Shown piece by piece: positions 11,928 through 22,300 of a DNA stretch of 64,000 nt. The translations under genes and the position numbers were made by a program. Within the stretch, counting starts at the first letter, position 1, and each line of letters opens with the position of its first letter. The notes beneath the pieces are model-generated. The model searched no databases, was not told the DNA's origin, and was given only the letters and a program-made list of their open reading frames with translations. This DNA comes from Topomyia yanbarensis (Eukaryota > Arthropoda > Insecta > Diptera > Culicidae), in NCBI RefSeq assembly GCF_030247195.1, contig NC_080670.1, forward strand, positions 163,566,080-163,630,079. The letters are read 5' to 3'.

Positions 11928-12360
11928 GTGCAGAAGAAGACTTCTATATTCGAACAAATAAGTTTATAATATTTTGTGTAAACATTTGAATGAAATCCCG
12001 ATAAAACACTAGCGCCACCATACCAGCCTATCCCAACTAAATGAATAAATATATCGGCAATATTGAAACTTTTCTTATGAGACATTAGCTAATACCCGTC
12101 GCGCGTTGCTGCGACTTTCAACGAAATAAGAGTAAAACACAATTTGTTTGGAAGCGCCATCTGGCGGGAAGATAATCCCCACCCAATAGCACACAAACAC
12201 GCTCCATAACAACATTGACTTTTATATAGATGGATAGATAGATTAGCCGTTAATTCATTCAACTCAGTAGACCACCTGGTGACAATATCCCAATTACCTT
12301 TGATTATGCCGTTCAATTTTACACAATTCAAACGCTCAAAATGGACGTCTGTTCTCTGTG
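11928..12360 (+). mobile_element. CACAGAGAACAGA MITE family, copy 4 (diverged)
   Basis: The right end GACGTCTGTTCTCTGTG matches the terminal repeat of the three copies at 25.7-28.0 kb. The left part shares TTCGAACAAAT, GTGTAAACATTTGAAT and ACCAGCCTATCCCAACTA with those copies in the same order. The interior has diverged or been replaced, and no TSD is visible. This is therefore an older member of the family, in the same orientation as copies 2 and 3. Confidence 0.7.
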
Positions 12361-12437
12361 AATATTCTATTCATCCACTATTACTACGGACACGATTCCC
12401 CGGTTGGACATTTTTAACTGAACTGTTTTAGTTGGAC

Positions 12438-12878
12438 CAGGGTTGCCACTATTATTCAAAGAAAATTTGGCAGTTCAATTAAAAATGTCTGGCAAAATCT
12501 GTCACTTGACAGCGACCTCCAGGTCATCGAAATTTGGCATTCATTTTAGTCTTCATAGAACGTGTATTAATCGATTTTTGTTTGGTAAAATGTGACCCAG
12601 ATTTCCAAAATTTGTGTGCAACGATTTCTTTAATTTAAAAATCTGATAGAATAAGATGTTTGACTTTTTCCTGGAAGCCTAAAAAACTCTAAACTCTTGC
12701 TGCGCCAGATAAATCTCGCATAATGGGGGACGCGTGGGGTGTAACGCAGAATTCAGAATATCTGTGTAAATCTGCCAAAATTTAAAAAATCTGGCGAAAT
12801 GTCTGGCTTGAACGAATGTCTGTTCAATTGGGAAAAATCTGGAAGATTCCAGATAAATCTGGAACATTGCCAACGCTG
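12438..12878. mobile_element. hAT-type MITE, 441 bp, 8-bp TSD
   Basis: The element begins CAGGGTTGCCAC and ends TTGCCAACGCTG, forming a short CAG..CTG terminal inverted repeat. The perfect 8-bp duplication AGTTGGAC lies at 12430-12437 and 12879-12886. The interior is AT-rich, has no useful ORF and contains several copies of the word TCTGGC or ATCTGG. Termini and TSD length fit a non-autonomous hAT element. Confidence 0.82.
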
Positions 12879-12929
12879 AGTTGGACCATTAAATAAATGA
12901 ATGCCAAAATCTGATGTCAAATTTTGGAA

Positions 12930-15615
12930 TAGTTAATATCAACAGTGCGTTAAATACGTTAAATACAGCTATGTGTGCACAAATACTGTTGCAACACGTC
13001 CAATAAGTAACAACATTTTGGATCATTTTATTTGCTCCATTGACTCCGCTTCTCAGTTGAAAAATCATACAATTTACAGCGACATTAGTGATCATCTTCC
13101 TGTCATTTCGTCCCTTCCTGTGAATTTAGGTAAGCAGCAACAGGAACTCAGAATGAATATCGTCGATCGTGTTAAGCTACAGAGCCAATTCTCCACATTT
13201 TTAAACAGTTTTCAAACTACCGATGATGTTGAAGCTACCTTGAATATTCTTATTACAACCTATAACAAATTGTTGACCGATTGTACCAGAACGTTTACTA
13301 AAATTGTTAGAGTTAAAAATGAAATCTGTCCATGGATGACCTTCAGTCTTTGGCATTTGATACAAATAAAGAATAAATATCTTGATAAAGTCAAAAGGAA
13401 TCCTCACGATGCGCAAGCTGCTGAAATGCTAGAACATGTTTCAAAAAAAGTTAAGATTGCCAAAAAGAGATGCAAAAGTGACTATTACGAAAATATACTA
13501 AAAAGCTCAAGCCATACAAACGTGTGGAAAAAATTAAATCAAATTTTTGGTCGCACCAAAGTTAGTGAACCTATAAAATTAAAAAACGATGGAAGCACTC
13601 TTGAATCTGATCAAGATATTGCTGAAGTGTTCAATAGTTTCTTCTCCACGATTGGAAATAACCTAGCCGATAATCTCCCGAAAAACAATTTTGATTTCTT
13701 GAAATCAGTAAAGAGTGTAAGCAATTCTATTTTTTTGAGACCTGCTAGTGTAAGTGAAGTTAGTATTCTCATAAGTCAGCTTGACGTTAAAAAAAGTAGG
13801 GGGCATGATAACATATCGGCAGATCTTATGAAAGCCAACATAGGACCTCTCTCCGTGATCATTAGTAAACTATTCAATCGTATAATAGTAACGGGCTCTT
13901 ATCCAAATGTTTTGAAAATCGCTAAGGTAACGCCTGTATTCAAATCCGGTGACTCTTACGACCCTACGAATTATCGACCTATTTCAACCCTGTCGGTACT
14001 GAATAAAATTTTGGAAAAGCTCTTAACCAACCGACTTGTTAGCTTTTTGTGTGCCAATAATGTTCTTTATAAACTTCAGTATGGCTTTCGGGAAGGGTGT
14101 GGAACTGTGACTGGTATTACCGAGCTCATTGATGAATTGCTCTGTAACATTGACCAAAAAAAGATCGTTGGAGGCTTATTCATCGATCTTAAGAAAGCTT
14201 TTGATACTATAAACCACAGAATTTTCCTAGCCAAACTCGATAGATATGGAATAAGAGGTGTTGCCAACGAATTGATTAGTTATTTATCAGAACGAAAACA
14301 ATTTGTGGTGATAAATGGCGCTCGCAGTACCTTACGACCGATAGACATTGGAGTCCCGCAAGGGAGCAACATAGGGCCTTTGCTATTCTTGATTTTCATC
14401 AACGATATAGAAAATTTGAAACTGCATGGGACACCAAGACTTTTCGCTGATGACACAGCACTGTTCTATCCCCATTGTAGTGTTCAGTCTATTATTAATG
14501 ACATTGAATCTGATCTTGCTACCCTCCTAGAATATTTTAACGGGAATCACCTCTCCATGAACCTGACAAAAACAAAGTACATGGTTTTTCACTCACCACG
14601 GAAAAAAATTTCACAACATGCGGATCCATGTGTCGGAACATTGCACATTGAAAAAGTTTCATCATTCCAATACTTAGGACTTTATTTAGACCCATGTCTT
14701 TCATGGGACAGTCATATACATCATGTAGCTACCAAAGTCTCATCATTATGCGGCCTAATGAGAAGGGTGCGTTCTTTTGTGCCTAATGACTCATTGTTGC
14801 GATTCTATTATGCATGCATTCAGTCAATAATTCAATATTTGATTATAGTCTGGGGTCATGCTGCTAAATCGAAATTGAAAAGAATCCAAACATTGCAGAA
14901 TAGATGCATTAAAGTAATCTACAATCTGCCGACCTTGTTTTCTACAGTTTCACTTTTCACTAGCTTACGCCACAGAATTATCCCCATTGTAGGTATACGC
15001 GACTCTCAGTCAATCATATTTGTACACAATACGTTACACAACCAGAAATTCCATCACAATCTTGTATTCGCGGCTCGGGTAAACATTCAGAACACTAGAA
15101 GCGCAAACGAACTATTGAGAAGCAGTGCATGTACCAACCTTGGTCTTGCGCGCATTACATATCACGGACCATCGAAATTTAACGTACTTCCCACAGAATT
15201 AAAAGCTATAACAAACAATATTCTTTTCAAAAGCAAGCTTAAGCAGCATATACTGAGGAACGTAAACGAATATATATTTTAAGCGTATCAACCATTCAAA
15301 CCTGTAGGTTTTTTCTGGCTTCTGCTAGTTTTTCCCTACTTCATAAGTTTAAATTTACTTTAATTTCCTTTTTGTTTTAAACCACGTTATCATTAAGTTA
15401 TAATTAAGTTAATAATTAAATTTTTGATTTAAATTAAGCTCATTTTTTGTGAATCCCTTCAAAGGAACTAAGTTCCACTGGGATTTCATATTATTTTGTT
15501 TGTTGTTTTGATCTCCGCGTTTCTTTTTGTTTACTTGTTGTGTCCATTACCAGGGGGCTCTCTGTGTGAGCTCTTTGGTGTGGGGGATAGTGGAGGGTAT
15601 AAAAAAAAAAAAAAA
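12930..15615 (+). mobile_element. CR1/L2-like non-LTR retrotransposon, 5'-truncated
   Basis: The element contains the last part of an endonuclease domain, a full reverse transcriptase domain and C-terminal region in one open frame. A 3' untranslated region of about 320 bp follows and ends in a run of 15 A (15601-15615). The 5' boundary is uncertain, near 12.90-12.94 kb. The missing endonuclease N-terminus and ORF1 fit the common 5' truncation of target-primed reverse transcription. It lies just downstream of the hAT MITE, but no clear TSD was found. Clade placement (CR1/L2/Daphne group) is from overall motif style, not from a tree. Confidence 0.8.
12973..15282 (+). CDS. Endonuclease tail plus reverse transcriptase ORF, intact
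   Basis: The frame is open from 12937 and first uses a GTG at 12973, with no in-frame ATG at the start, so the true protein began upstream. It runs 769 codons without a stop. Residues 39-43 are SDHLP, the final motif of an apurinic-type endonuclease. The RT domain follows: YRPIS at about 334, motif A FIDLKKAFDTINH with D405, motif B GVPQGSNIGP at 460, and the catalytic FADD at 491-494. LGLYLDPCLSW marks the thumb, and QNRCIKVIYNLP lies in the C-terminal region. The protein would nick chromosomal DNA and copy its own RNA there in the nucleus. The open frame suggests a fairly recent insertion, but without its 5' half it could not move alone. Confidence 0.88.
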   Translation: MCTNTVATRPISNNILDHFICSIDSASQLKNHTIYSDISDHLPVISSLPVNLGKQQQELRMNIVDRVKLQSQFSTFLNSFQTTDDVEATLNILITTYNKLLTDCTRTFTKIVRVKNEICPWMTFSLWHLIQIKNKYLDKVKRNPHDAQAAEMLEHVSKKVKIAKKRCKSDYYENILKSSSHTNVWKKLNQIFGRTKVSEPIKLKNDGSTLESDQDIAEVFNSFFSTIGNNLADNLPKNNFDFLKSVKSVSNSIFLRPASVSEVSILISQLDVKKSRGHDNISADLMKANIGPLSVIISKLFNRIIVTGSYPNVLKIAKVTPVFKSGDSYDPTNYRPISTLSVLNKILEKLLTNRLVSFLCANNVLYKLQYGFREGCGTVTGITELIDELLCNIDQKKIVGGLFIDLKKAFDTINHRIFLAKLDRYGIRGVANELISYLSERKQFVVINGARSTLRPIDIGVPQGSNIGPLLFLIFINDIENLKLHGTPRLFADDTALFYPHCSVQSIINDIESDLATLLEYFNGNHLSMNLTKTKYMVFHSPRKKISQHADPCVGTLHIEKVSSFQYLGLYLDPCLSWDSHIHHVATKVSSLCGLMRRVRSFVPNDSLLRFYYACIQSIIQYLIIVWGHAAKSKLKRIQTLQNRCIKVIYNLPTLFSTVSLFTSLRHRIIPIVGIRDSQSIIFVHNTLHNQKFHHNLVFAARVNIQNTRSANELLRSSACTNLGLARITYHGPSKFNVLPTELKAITNNILFKSKLKQHILRNVNEYIF

Positions 15616-15684
15616 TAATTTGTGATGTTTATTTTTCGGCTTGGACTGACAGCATTGCGATTGTTAGATCTGCAACTCAACGCT

Positions 15685-16345
15685 TTTTCTTGAAAAGGGC
15701 GATACTAGCAGTGACACCATTCACAGAAAATCAACAGTGAATATTTCAAGGCTTGGTTTTATTTCCTATTTAAGAACTATTGTGTTTTTTACATCCTAGA
15801 TTGTATGATTCAGTGATCGAAACCCAAAACTTCATAAAGTATTTGAAAACATTAAATTAAAATTTGTTTTTGGTATTTAAATCGACAAAATGATAGTATC
15901 GCCCCTTTGGCGATTGTTTACTTTTTCGGTCCCACCTATCAGCATAGAAGTATCGCCCTTATGTTTTTTACAATAACTACCGTATTACACCACCGATTTC
16001 GTCCGGGTTTTTTCAAGAGCCATCATTGTTACTATTTACAGCTGGTATCAGCTTGATTATCCAAAAAAAATTCGAAAAAAAAACAGTTTCGCCTCTAAAC
16101 TGCTAGAAAAATAAGTATCACCCTTCTTGTTTGCATGGAGCGTGGAGGGCGAAACTTTAAATAAACAAACAAAAATACAGTTTCGCCCGATGTATTTTTT
16201 GCTGTAGTTTAAGAAAGCAATATCGTAGAATCCAAATTTTTAGGTTAATTTGTTGCGTTTTAAAGCCCTCATTCGCATGTATGAAAAAAGCCTTATGTTT
16301 ACATTTGTAAGTATCGCCCTTTTCACAAAAAAGCGTTGAACTGTC
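15685..16345. mobile_element. Inverted-repeat element with GTATCGCCC subrepeats
   Basis: CAACGCTTTTTCTTGAAAAG followed by GGCGATACT near 15685-15712 is mirrored at about 16305-16343 by AGTATCGCCCTTTTCAC and AAAAAGCGTTGA. That gives ends of about 30-38 bp. Inside, related words recur: GTATCGCCCCTTTGG near 15897, GTATCGCCCTTATG near 15951, GTATCACCCTTCTTG near 16115 and AGTTTCGCCCG near 16180. No ORF is seen. It looks like a non-autonomous DNA element with multiple internal terminal-like motifs. The TSD is not clear. Confidence 0.6.
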
Positions 16346-16415
16346 TGTGTTTCTGTTTTTGACAGAAAGTTTGACTAATTTGTTACGTAAAAGAAGTGTA
16401 AAAGTGATTCCAGTA

Positions 16416-16711
16416 CTAAAGGCAGATCACTCTAGGAATGTATAACAAATTTGCATCAAATTAGAAAAAAAATGCATTTAATTTCTATTTTTGCATCGAT
16501 AGTTTCATTCCCTCGCAAAACAGTTTGTTTAACAAACATCCTACGCTGATCCACTTTGTTCGACGTTTTGTTGAATGTAGGGCTAGTTTTTGTAAGGTTT
16601 TGACGTCTTACACGCAACGCAAAATACATTATGAATTTCTATTTTGATGGAAAAAAATGCATTTAATTTCGCTATTTTTTTAAAAATGCATCACAAGTGA
16701 TCTGCCCCTAG
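16416..16711. mobile_element. GGCAGATCAC MITE family, copy A, 8-bp TSD
   Basis: The left end CTAAAGGCAGATCAC and the right end reverse complement CTAGGGGCAGATCAC form a 15-bp inverted repeat with two mismatches. The 8-bp TTCCAGTA is duplicated at 16408-16415 and 16712-16719. Two further copies of the same interior (CTACGCTGATCCACTTTGTT, GGTTTTGACGTCTTACACGC) lie at 30890 and 47174. An 8-bp TSD suggests a hAT-type transposase mobilised it. Confidence 0.82.
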
Positions 16712-16719
16712 TTCCAGTA

Positions 16720-16950
16720 TCACTTTGCGAAACTTTTCTATTAAAACTCTGGGGACAATCTGCAACTGTATTAGTGTGTTCGACGATTTGTTTTCCTCCA
16801 CCTGTAATAATGTTCTGATAGCCGGAGGAAAACTAATTGAAAATAGCTTTTCGATCGGATTATTTGTGTAGTGGATCCCGACCAACCGGGATTGCACGTC
16901 TCCGGAATAAGTTTCACAGTTGCACAGAGCATAATAAATACTTTAAGCAA
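16720..16950 (-). other. Unrecognised open frame next to MITE copy A
   Basis: On the minus strand a frame of about 77 codons reads through residues such as DVQSRLVGIHYTNNPIEKLF and ends VLIEKFRKVILE at the MITE junction. If the MITE is removed at its TSD, the frame continues a few codons and then stops. Composition is more protein-like than that of its neighbours, but no domain was recognised and no convincing splice sites flank it. It could be an exon fragment, a piece of an old transposon, or chance. Confidence 0.2.
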
Positions 16951-16959
16951 GCTATTTCA

Positions 16960-17640
16960 AACATTTGGGCGAAGGTACGGCAAAGTTTGCTATTTTTTGT
17001 GGAATAATGAAAAGGCGTATGAACTTGGTTCAGAAAAACTTCAGGTTTAAAGAATTTAATTTAATTTCACAAAGACATGATAATACACAATAGTTGTATA
17101 ACATTCCACCGAAACAAACTTGTTTAGCAACATTTTCACTTCGATAACACAAAGTTCATTCGTGGCCGGTAAAGGAAACGTTACTACAATACCTATACGA
17201 AGTTTTACTCACTTGACAATGTGATTTTGGTTAAAAACCGTTGGTAATTCATCTCTTGCTTATTATTTCCCCAGATAATGTGCGCAAAGGCCAATGGGAA
17301 ATTGAGCATATCAGTCGGACAAATTTTAACATACGCGGACGCGGATAACCGAAATTTTCTAACCTTTTTCGGGCAAAGCCATCAACATGAAGCACCAAAA
17401 GAACATTGAAATATTGCGAAATTTTAAGTTTAAGTTGACGGAAGATTTGTTTGTAATATCATTCGAAGTCAGATGTTTGAAGGTGGGAAACTGTGAAATC
17501 AGTTGACGCTAGGTATGTGAAAGCGACGGATGGATGATTCTTCCGGGGGACTATATATGCAGTTCGGTTTGCTGAGCAGACGATTAATTAGGGAATTCAA
17601 TCCGCCTCCGAAGAATTTATTTCAATAGTTGATTTTCGCC
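16960..17640. other. Unassigned DNA with a possible TATA/initiator
   Basis: No gene is recognised. ACTATATATGCAGTTCGG near 17550 followed by GCAGACG about 30 bp later resembles a TATA-containing insect core promoter, but there is no transcript-like ORF downstream before the next MITE. Confidence 0.25.
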
Positions 17641-17645
17641 AACCG

Positions 17646-17862
17646 TTTCCCAATTCACATAAGTTTACATTTAAATACATGTAAAAATGTGAGTTGTTCG
17701 GCCTTTCCTAGATCATTCAGTCTGAATTTTAGATCAAAAGAGTCACAATATTTAATTTTACATATCAGAACATGTAAAATCCTATTATTAAACAGAAAAA
17801 TACGTCGCTACGCTGTTTACGTCAAATGTAATTTTCATTTTTTTCTAAGAGTGTGTATATAA
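17646..17862. mobile_element. ACATGTAAAA MITE family, copy 1
   Basis: About 217 bp with AGTTTACATTTAAATACATG near one end and CGTCAAATGTAATTTTCAT and TTCTAAGAGTGTGT at the other. The same sequence occurs reverse-complemented at 44696-44898. The terminal word ACACTCTTAGAAAAAA is shared in similar form with an element at 54307-54518. No ORF of note. TSD not established. Confidence 0.6.
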
Positions 17863-18130
17863 AGATCAGTATACTAAGGGGATAAGTGCATCCTGTCTTG
17901 GTCGGTGAATTGGGATTACTGTGCATATCATTAAATTTGAATTTTCACTACAAAGACCGTGACGACCTTCCGGTTATGTCCCAGATATTACCCAGACATC
18001 TTTCTGCACATGCGAGTCGGTGACACCATTTTCGTTTTACTAACCACTGATTTGTTTTTTAATTTATTATATTTACTGCAATTTCGGTCTCTTCCTTAGT
18101 ATTCTTTAAGTTTTCAATTTGCGCCGGCCT

Positions 18131-18530
18131 CTTTTTTATTTATTAACAGATTAAGGCCGAAGTGGCCTGTGCCGTATACAAAAGATTCCTCCATTCCACT
18201 CGGTCCATGGCCGCGCGTCGCCAGCCACGCAGTCTGCGAAGGGTCCGCAAATCGTCTTCCACCTGGTCGATCCATCGTGCTCGCTGCGCGCCACGTCTTC
18301 TTGTACCGGTCGGATTGCAATTGAGAACCGTTTTCACCGGGCTATTGTCCGACATTCTGGCTACGTGCCCGGCCCACCGTAGTCGTCCGATTTTCGCGGT
18401 ATGATAGATGGGCGGCTCCCCCAACAGCTGATGCAACTCATGGTTCATTCGCCGTCTCCATGTGCCGTCTTCCATCTGCACTCCACCGTAGATGGTACGC
18501 TGCACTTTCCGTTCGAAGAGACCAAGTGTT
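18131..18530 (-). mobile_element. RTE-clade retrotransposon 3' fragment, 10-bp TSD
   Basis: A 400-bp minus-strand insertion is bounded by perfect copies of GCGCCGGCCT (18121-18130 and 18531-18540). It holds only the 3' end of an RTE-type element. A coding tail is followed by a short UTR ending TTAATAAATAAAAAAG directly at the TSD. The open frame and the identical TSD indicate a recent, severely 5'-truncated insertion. Confidence 0.88.
18143..18526 (-). pseudogene. RTE protein C-terminal end (partial ORF)
   Basis: The frame enters from the truncated 5' side with LGLFERK and continues about 120 codons to a stop at 18143. It contains IYGGVQMEDGTWRRRMN, HTAKIGRLRWAGHVARM, a basic RRRGAQRARW and RGWRRAAMDRVEWR. 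GRLRWAGHVARM..RRRG.... W is the familiar C-terminal signature of RTE/BovB-type reverse transcriptases in insects. No RT catalytic motif is included. There is no stop or frameshift, so decay has hardly begun. Confidence 0.88.
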
Positions 18531-18959
18531 GCGCCGGCCTACCTATACTGCATAAATAAACTCTCCGGAAAAAACCCAGCTGGTGGTAAAACAGATGTCG
18601 ACCAAGATTCCCCGCCAAAGACTCCGTTTTCCCGTTTAAACTCATACATATCTGACCATATCTTTCGAACAGTAGATTCTCCGCTATGTATTCTGAAGAT
18701 TTGGCAAGACTGATGCAGAAATATTCAGCCGTTGCAGAAATCTCGAAAGTTCGCCCAAATAAGCTCATATTTTGTCTTAAGCAAACATATGAATTCCATG
18801 GTGACAAGTCTTTCATTTAGAACTACCGCGTTTACACGCCCGCGCACAAAATTGAGATCGACGGTGCTGTTAATTATTCCAGTTTGTCGTGCGTGTAACT
18901 ACTGGCTGACTGCTTGAAGAAACCTTTACTCCAGTGAGCGAGAAAATGACAATCACACT

Positions 18960-19385
18960 GGACGGAACAAACGTGTAACAGGTGATCTTCGGCGAAATCG
19001 CTGTGTGTTCAATCTAACGTCTTATTGACCGTTGTCCCGTGCGTTATGAATTTCAGCATTTCACTAAATATAAGCAACTGGGTCATTGAACCAATAAAGC
19101 GCGGTGTGACAATCATGAGAATGGCTCTTGCATTGAGAATACTGAAAAGTGTGCATATTGTCCACATGATCTATTATCATGCTCGGCGTATGAACAGCGC
19201 CGAAAGGATCTACAGCGTTCCCTTAAAAGATGCTTTCACTGTTTTGCAGAAATACCAAATAGAGCTACTCCAAACACAACAACAAATCTGTTTGATCTCT
19301 TGGATCAGGATGACTTACTTGAGAGACTGCCAAAAATAGCACCCAAAAAGAAAACTCCGACACAAAAGCAAAGCAAAGAGCTGTA
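18960..19385 (+). pseudogene. Non-LTR ORF1 (gag) zinc-knuckle remnant
   Basis: From about 19029 a frame with one internal TGA reads CPVRYEFQHFTKY, QLGH, CDNHENGSC and CAYCPHDLLSC, then YEQRRKDLQRSL, and ends QKQSKEL at a stop (19385). Spaced Cys/His clusters followed by Y-E-x-R-R resemble the CCHC knuckles of Jockey- and I-type gag proteins, which bind element RNA in the cytoplasm. One cysteine of the first knuckle is lost. The start and the N-terminal half are missing. No matching ORF2 follows. Confidence 0.5.
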
Positions 19386-19389
19386 GGTC

Positions 19390-22300
19390 TTAGAAATTTG
19401 AAACCAAACATGGAATTTCCAACGCTTTCATAAACACTACAAATTTCATTTGACATTTCAACCAAAGATTCAACATAGTTCAGGACAAGATGTACCTAGG
19501 TGGGGGACCGGCAACTTTGTAGTATTGCGGAAGTCCTTTCGGCATCGAGAAGACTTCATTTCTTCTAGTACGGCAAGGGGGTGTCTTCTCGGTAATAATT
19601 GGGTAGTAAAACTTTGGCAAAGAGCGGGAATACGCTACATTAATTATGATAGTGTGGTTGGGAAGGTCGGCCCCCGCCAAGGGCGCCAACCGTAGAGAGC
19701 CGCAAAAAATCAAGTGCTTTTTCAAATAAGTGAGCATTAGTCCTAAATCTGTCATTTCCAGGCACTCACTAAATTACTGTTCGAAAGTCGAATAGTGAAA
19801 GTGATAAAGAAAGCCAAAGTAAACAAAAGGGCGCAGAACTTATACTCCACAAAAGGCATCAGAAGAGTTCGCTACGGCCTATCAGTCCCATTCAAATTTA
19901 TTCACAATAAATGGTGTTACTTTCAAATCTAAAATGAATAGAAGAATAAATAACGAACCTGTTTCAGTTGCACGATACAAGCATTTCAGCTGCAAAGATT
20001 ACCAATTTAAAAAATTGCGAAATTTTTTGCCAGCTTTAAAGCTCGTTTTCACTGTTTCATAGCTATACTAATGGGACAGGAAAGTTATCATAGGCAGTAG
20101 AACAGTGCATTTTCTTAAAGCTGTGGCAAAAATAGTGGAGTAAGCTAGATAGGTTATCATTGAGAAAACAGCCCCTTGCCGTACCGTGAGCTTCCCAATA
20201 TCACAAAGCTTCCTGGGTCCAACCAAGGCTCAACCAGTCCTACATTAAGTTGAATCACTGGTTGAAATGTTGAAGGATTTCTGGTGTTCGTGGGGGTGAC
20301 GGAAACTCCTTATTTTATATCAAATTTTTAAAACCTGGAGTTGGTTTCTTGTGTTATGTTTAAATTGTTAAAGCTTTGTGTTAAATTTTTAAAACCTGGA
20401 GTTTGATTTTGTGTCAGCGCTTCCTTGAGCTGTTAGGGTATTTGGCGTTTCCTCTAGAGATAAATTGCAGCCTTAACAAGAAATTTTATATGTCTATTGT
20501 TTCTGTAGGCAGTAACAGATGTCCCCACATGGGAAACGTCATAGTCGCACTTTTCCCGAGCCATGAGAGCATGGTTTGTCGTGGTGAATGGCAAAGCTCC
20601 CTTTAGTTTTTTTTTGTAAAAAAGTGATTAGAGCATCTTTTAAGGGATATCATCCCCATGATTCTCTGCGCACTTGTCACAACGGTCATTATTGCTACAA
20701 AGGCCTGCTTGTATTTAGTGCGAACCATGTCGAAGAAGCGGCTGCATTTTCGGCTGTTTGTACCACGAAGAGATGTTCCGTTTTAAGTAGCTAAGCAGGC
20801 CGCCCGAAACGAGTTTGAAGAGTCATACAGTTTTGGCCCGTCCTGTGCGATTACCATTCAAAATCTTCACTCGGTGGAGAAACGGGTCCTCAAAATTACC
20901 AATCCCTTCACCACACGCAAGACCAACTCGAATCGGTGACTACACCGTCGATCTCAACTATGTGGACGGACAAGTGGACGGCGTAGTCCTGACATTACTG
21001 ACGGCAAGTGTGTCAATAAAGTTCATTCCTTGATTTAGACAGAATATCACAATTCGGAGCTTATCTGGGAGAACTTTTGAGATATTGCCACGACTGAATA
21101 TGTCTGCGTCAGTTTTTTAGTAATCTAGTCGCCTTCAAACACCTAGTGTCAACTGATTTCACGAATATGCAGTTTGAGATTTGCGACTGAAATTTACATG
21201 AAATGAGCAACAGTTTGTAACAAAAGTCAATCTAACTTCTCCAATACCACTTTTTGCTGCGCGGCTTTGTGGTACATTTATTTCTCCATCAAACCCTCAA
21301 TTCGTTTAATCTCCAACAAAGCATCCCCAGAGCGACGAACATATTGTCGACTAAGAACTCTGAAAATATCCATTTTGATTCATCCTCGAACATCACACTG
21401 GACAATTGTATCCCTTCAAACCGTAGTTGCGAGAAATCATTGTGGAGTTAAAATGTATACTGACCTATGGAGATGATAACTTTAACCTTGCGTCGCTCGC
21501 GCTAGTACACTGAGTGCACGTCGCTCTGAAAATCTAGCGAAATTGTCTTAGGGCATCAACGGGTGCTCGTTCAGTGAGCCAGTTACAACCGCAAAAGCAG
21601 CCCCAAAATGAACTGAAAGCAACATCGTCGAAGAAGCTAATAACAATAACGACGGGCTTACACTGGTAACCCGTAAGTGCAATAAGCAATGAAGAACATC
21701 CGATCGCGGGCACCATGACAGCTTTAACGATGATAACCTTGACGTGAAAGACTCGAGAAAATTATATGACCTCCATGACGCAGTAGGCGAGCAGACAAAC
21801 GTTTCTCCGGTGAGAAAGAAGGTCTCCGCGCGTAACAGAAAATTGCGTGGGGATCTTATCCACGGATAATCAATAATATTTGTTTTTGTTTATATATTGT
21901 AGATATATAAAATATCCACGGTTTCGTTAAACTACCCTTATGAGCCATGTCCAATAAACGAATGAAAATGACGCCTCATATTTTGCACTACTAAACCATG
22001 AAGGTAAACTTAGACCGAAACTGTAGTCATCAGTTCCAACGGCTTTAGTATTTTTTGGTATTTCCAACATTAAATCGTGCTGGACGCTCTGGATTGATTA
22101 TTAAGCTTCTTTTGTTAGGTTTGCTATTCAATCGCATTGATTGTTGCAGGTTATAATTCGACAATCGACGGAATTTTAACATTATTATAAATTATTATAA
22201 ATCCCATTTTACAGGATTTCGATTTATCGCAAATCTACCGAAATATGCCACGCTCTACAGGGGTGTAGCCTCTTAAGCACGAAATTGCTAATTTAGTTAG

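Noticed and set aside
18445..18816. 123-codon minus-strand frame next to the RTE fragment
   Set aside because: It runs from non-RTE flank across the TSD into the RTE tail in the wrong frame, so it is an overlap artefact.
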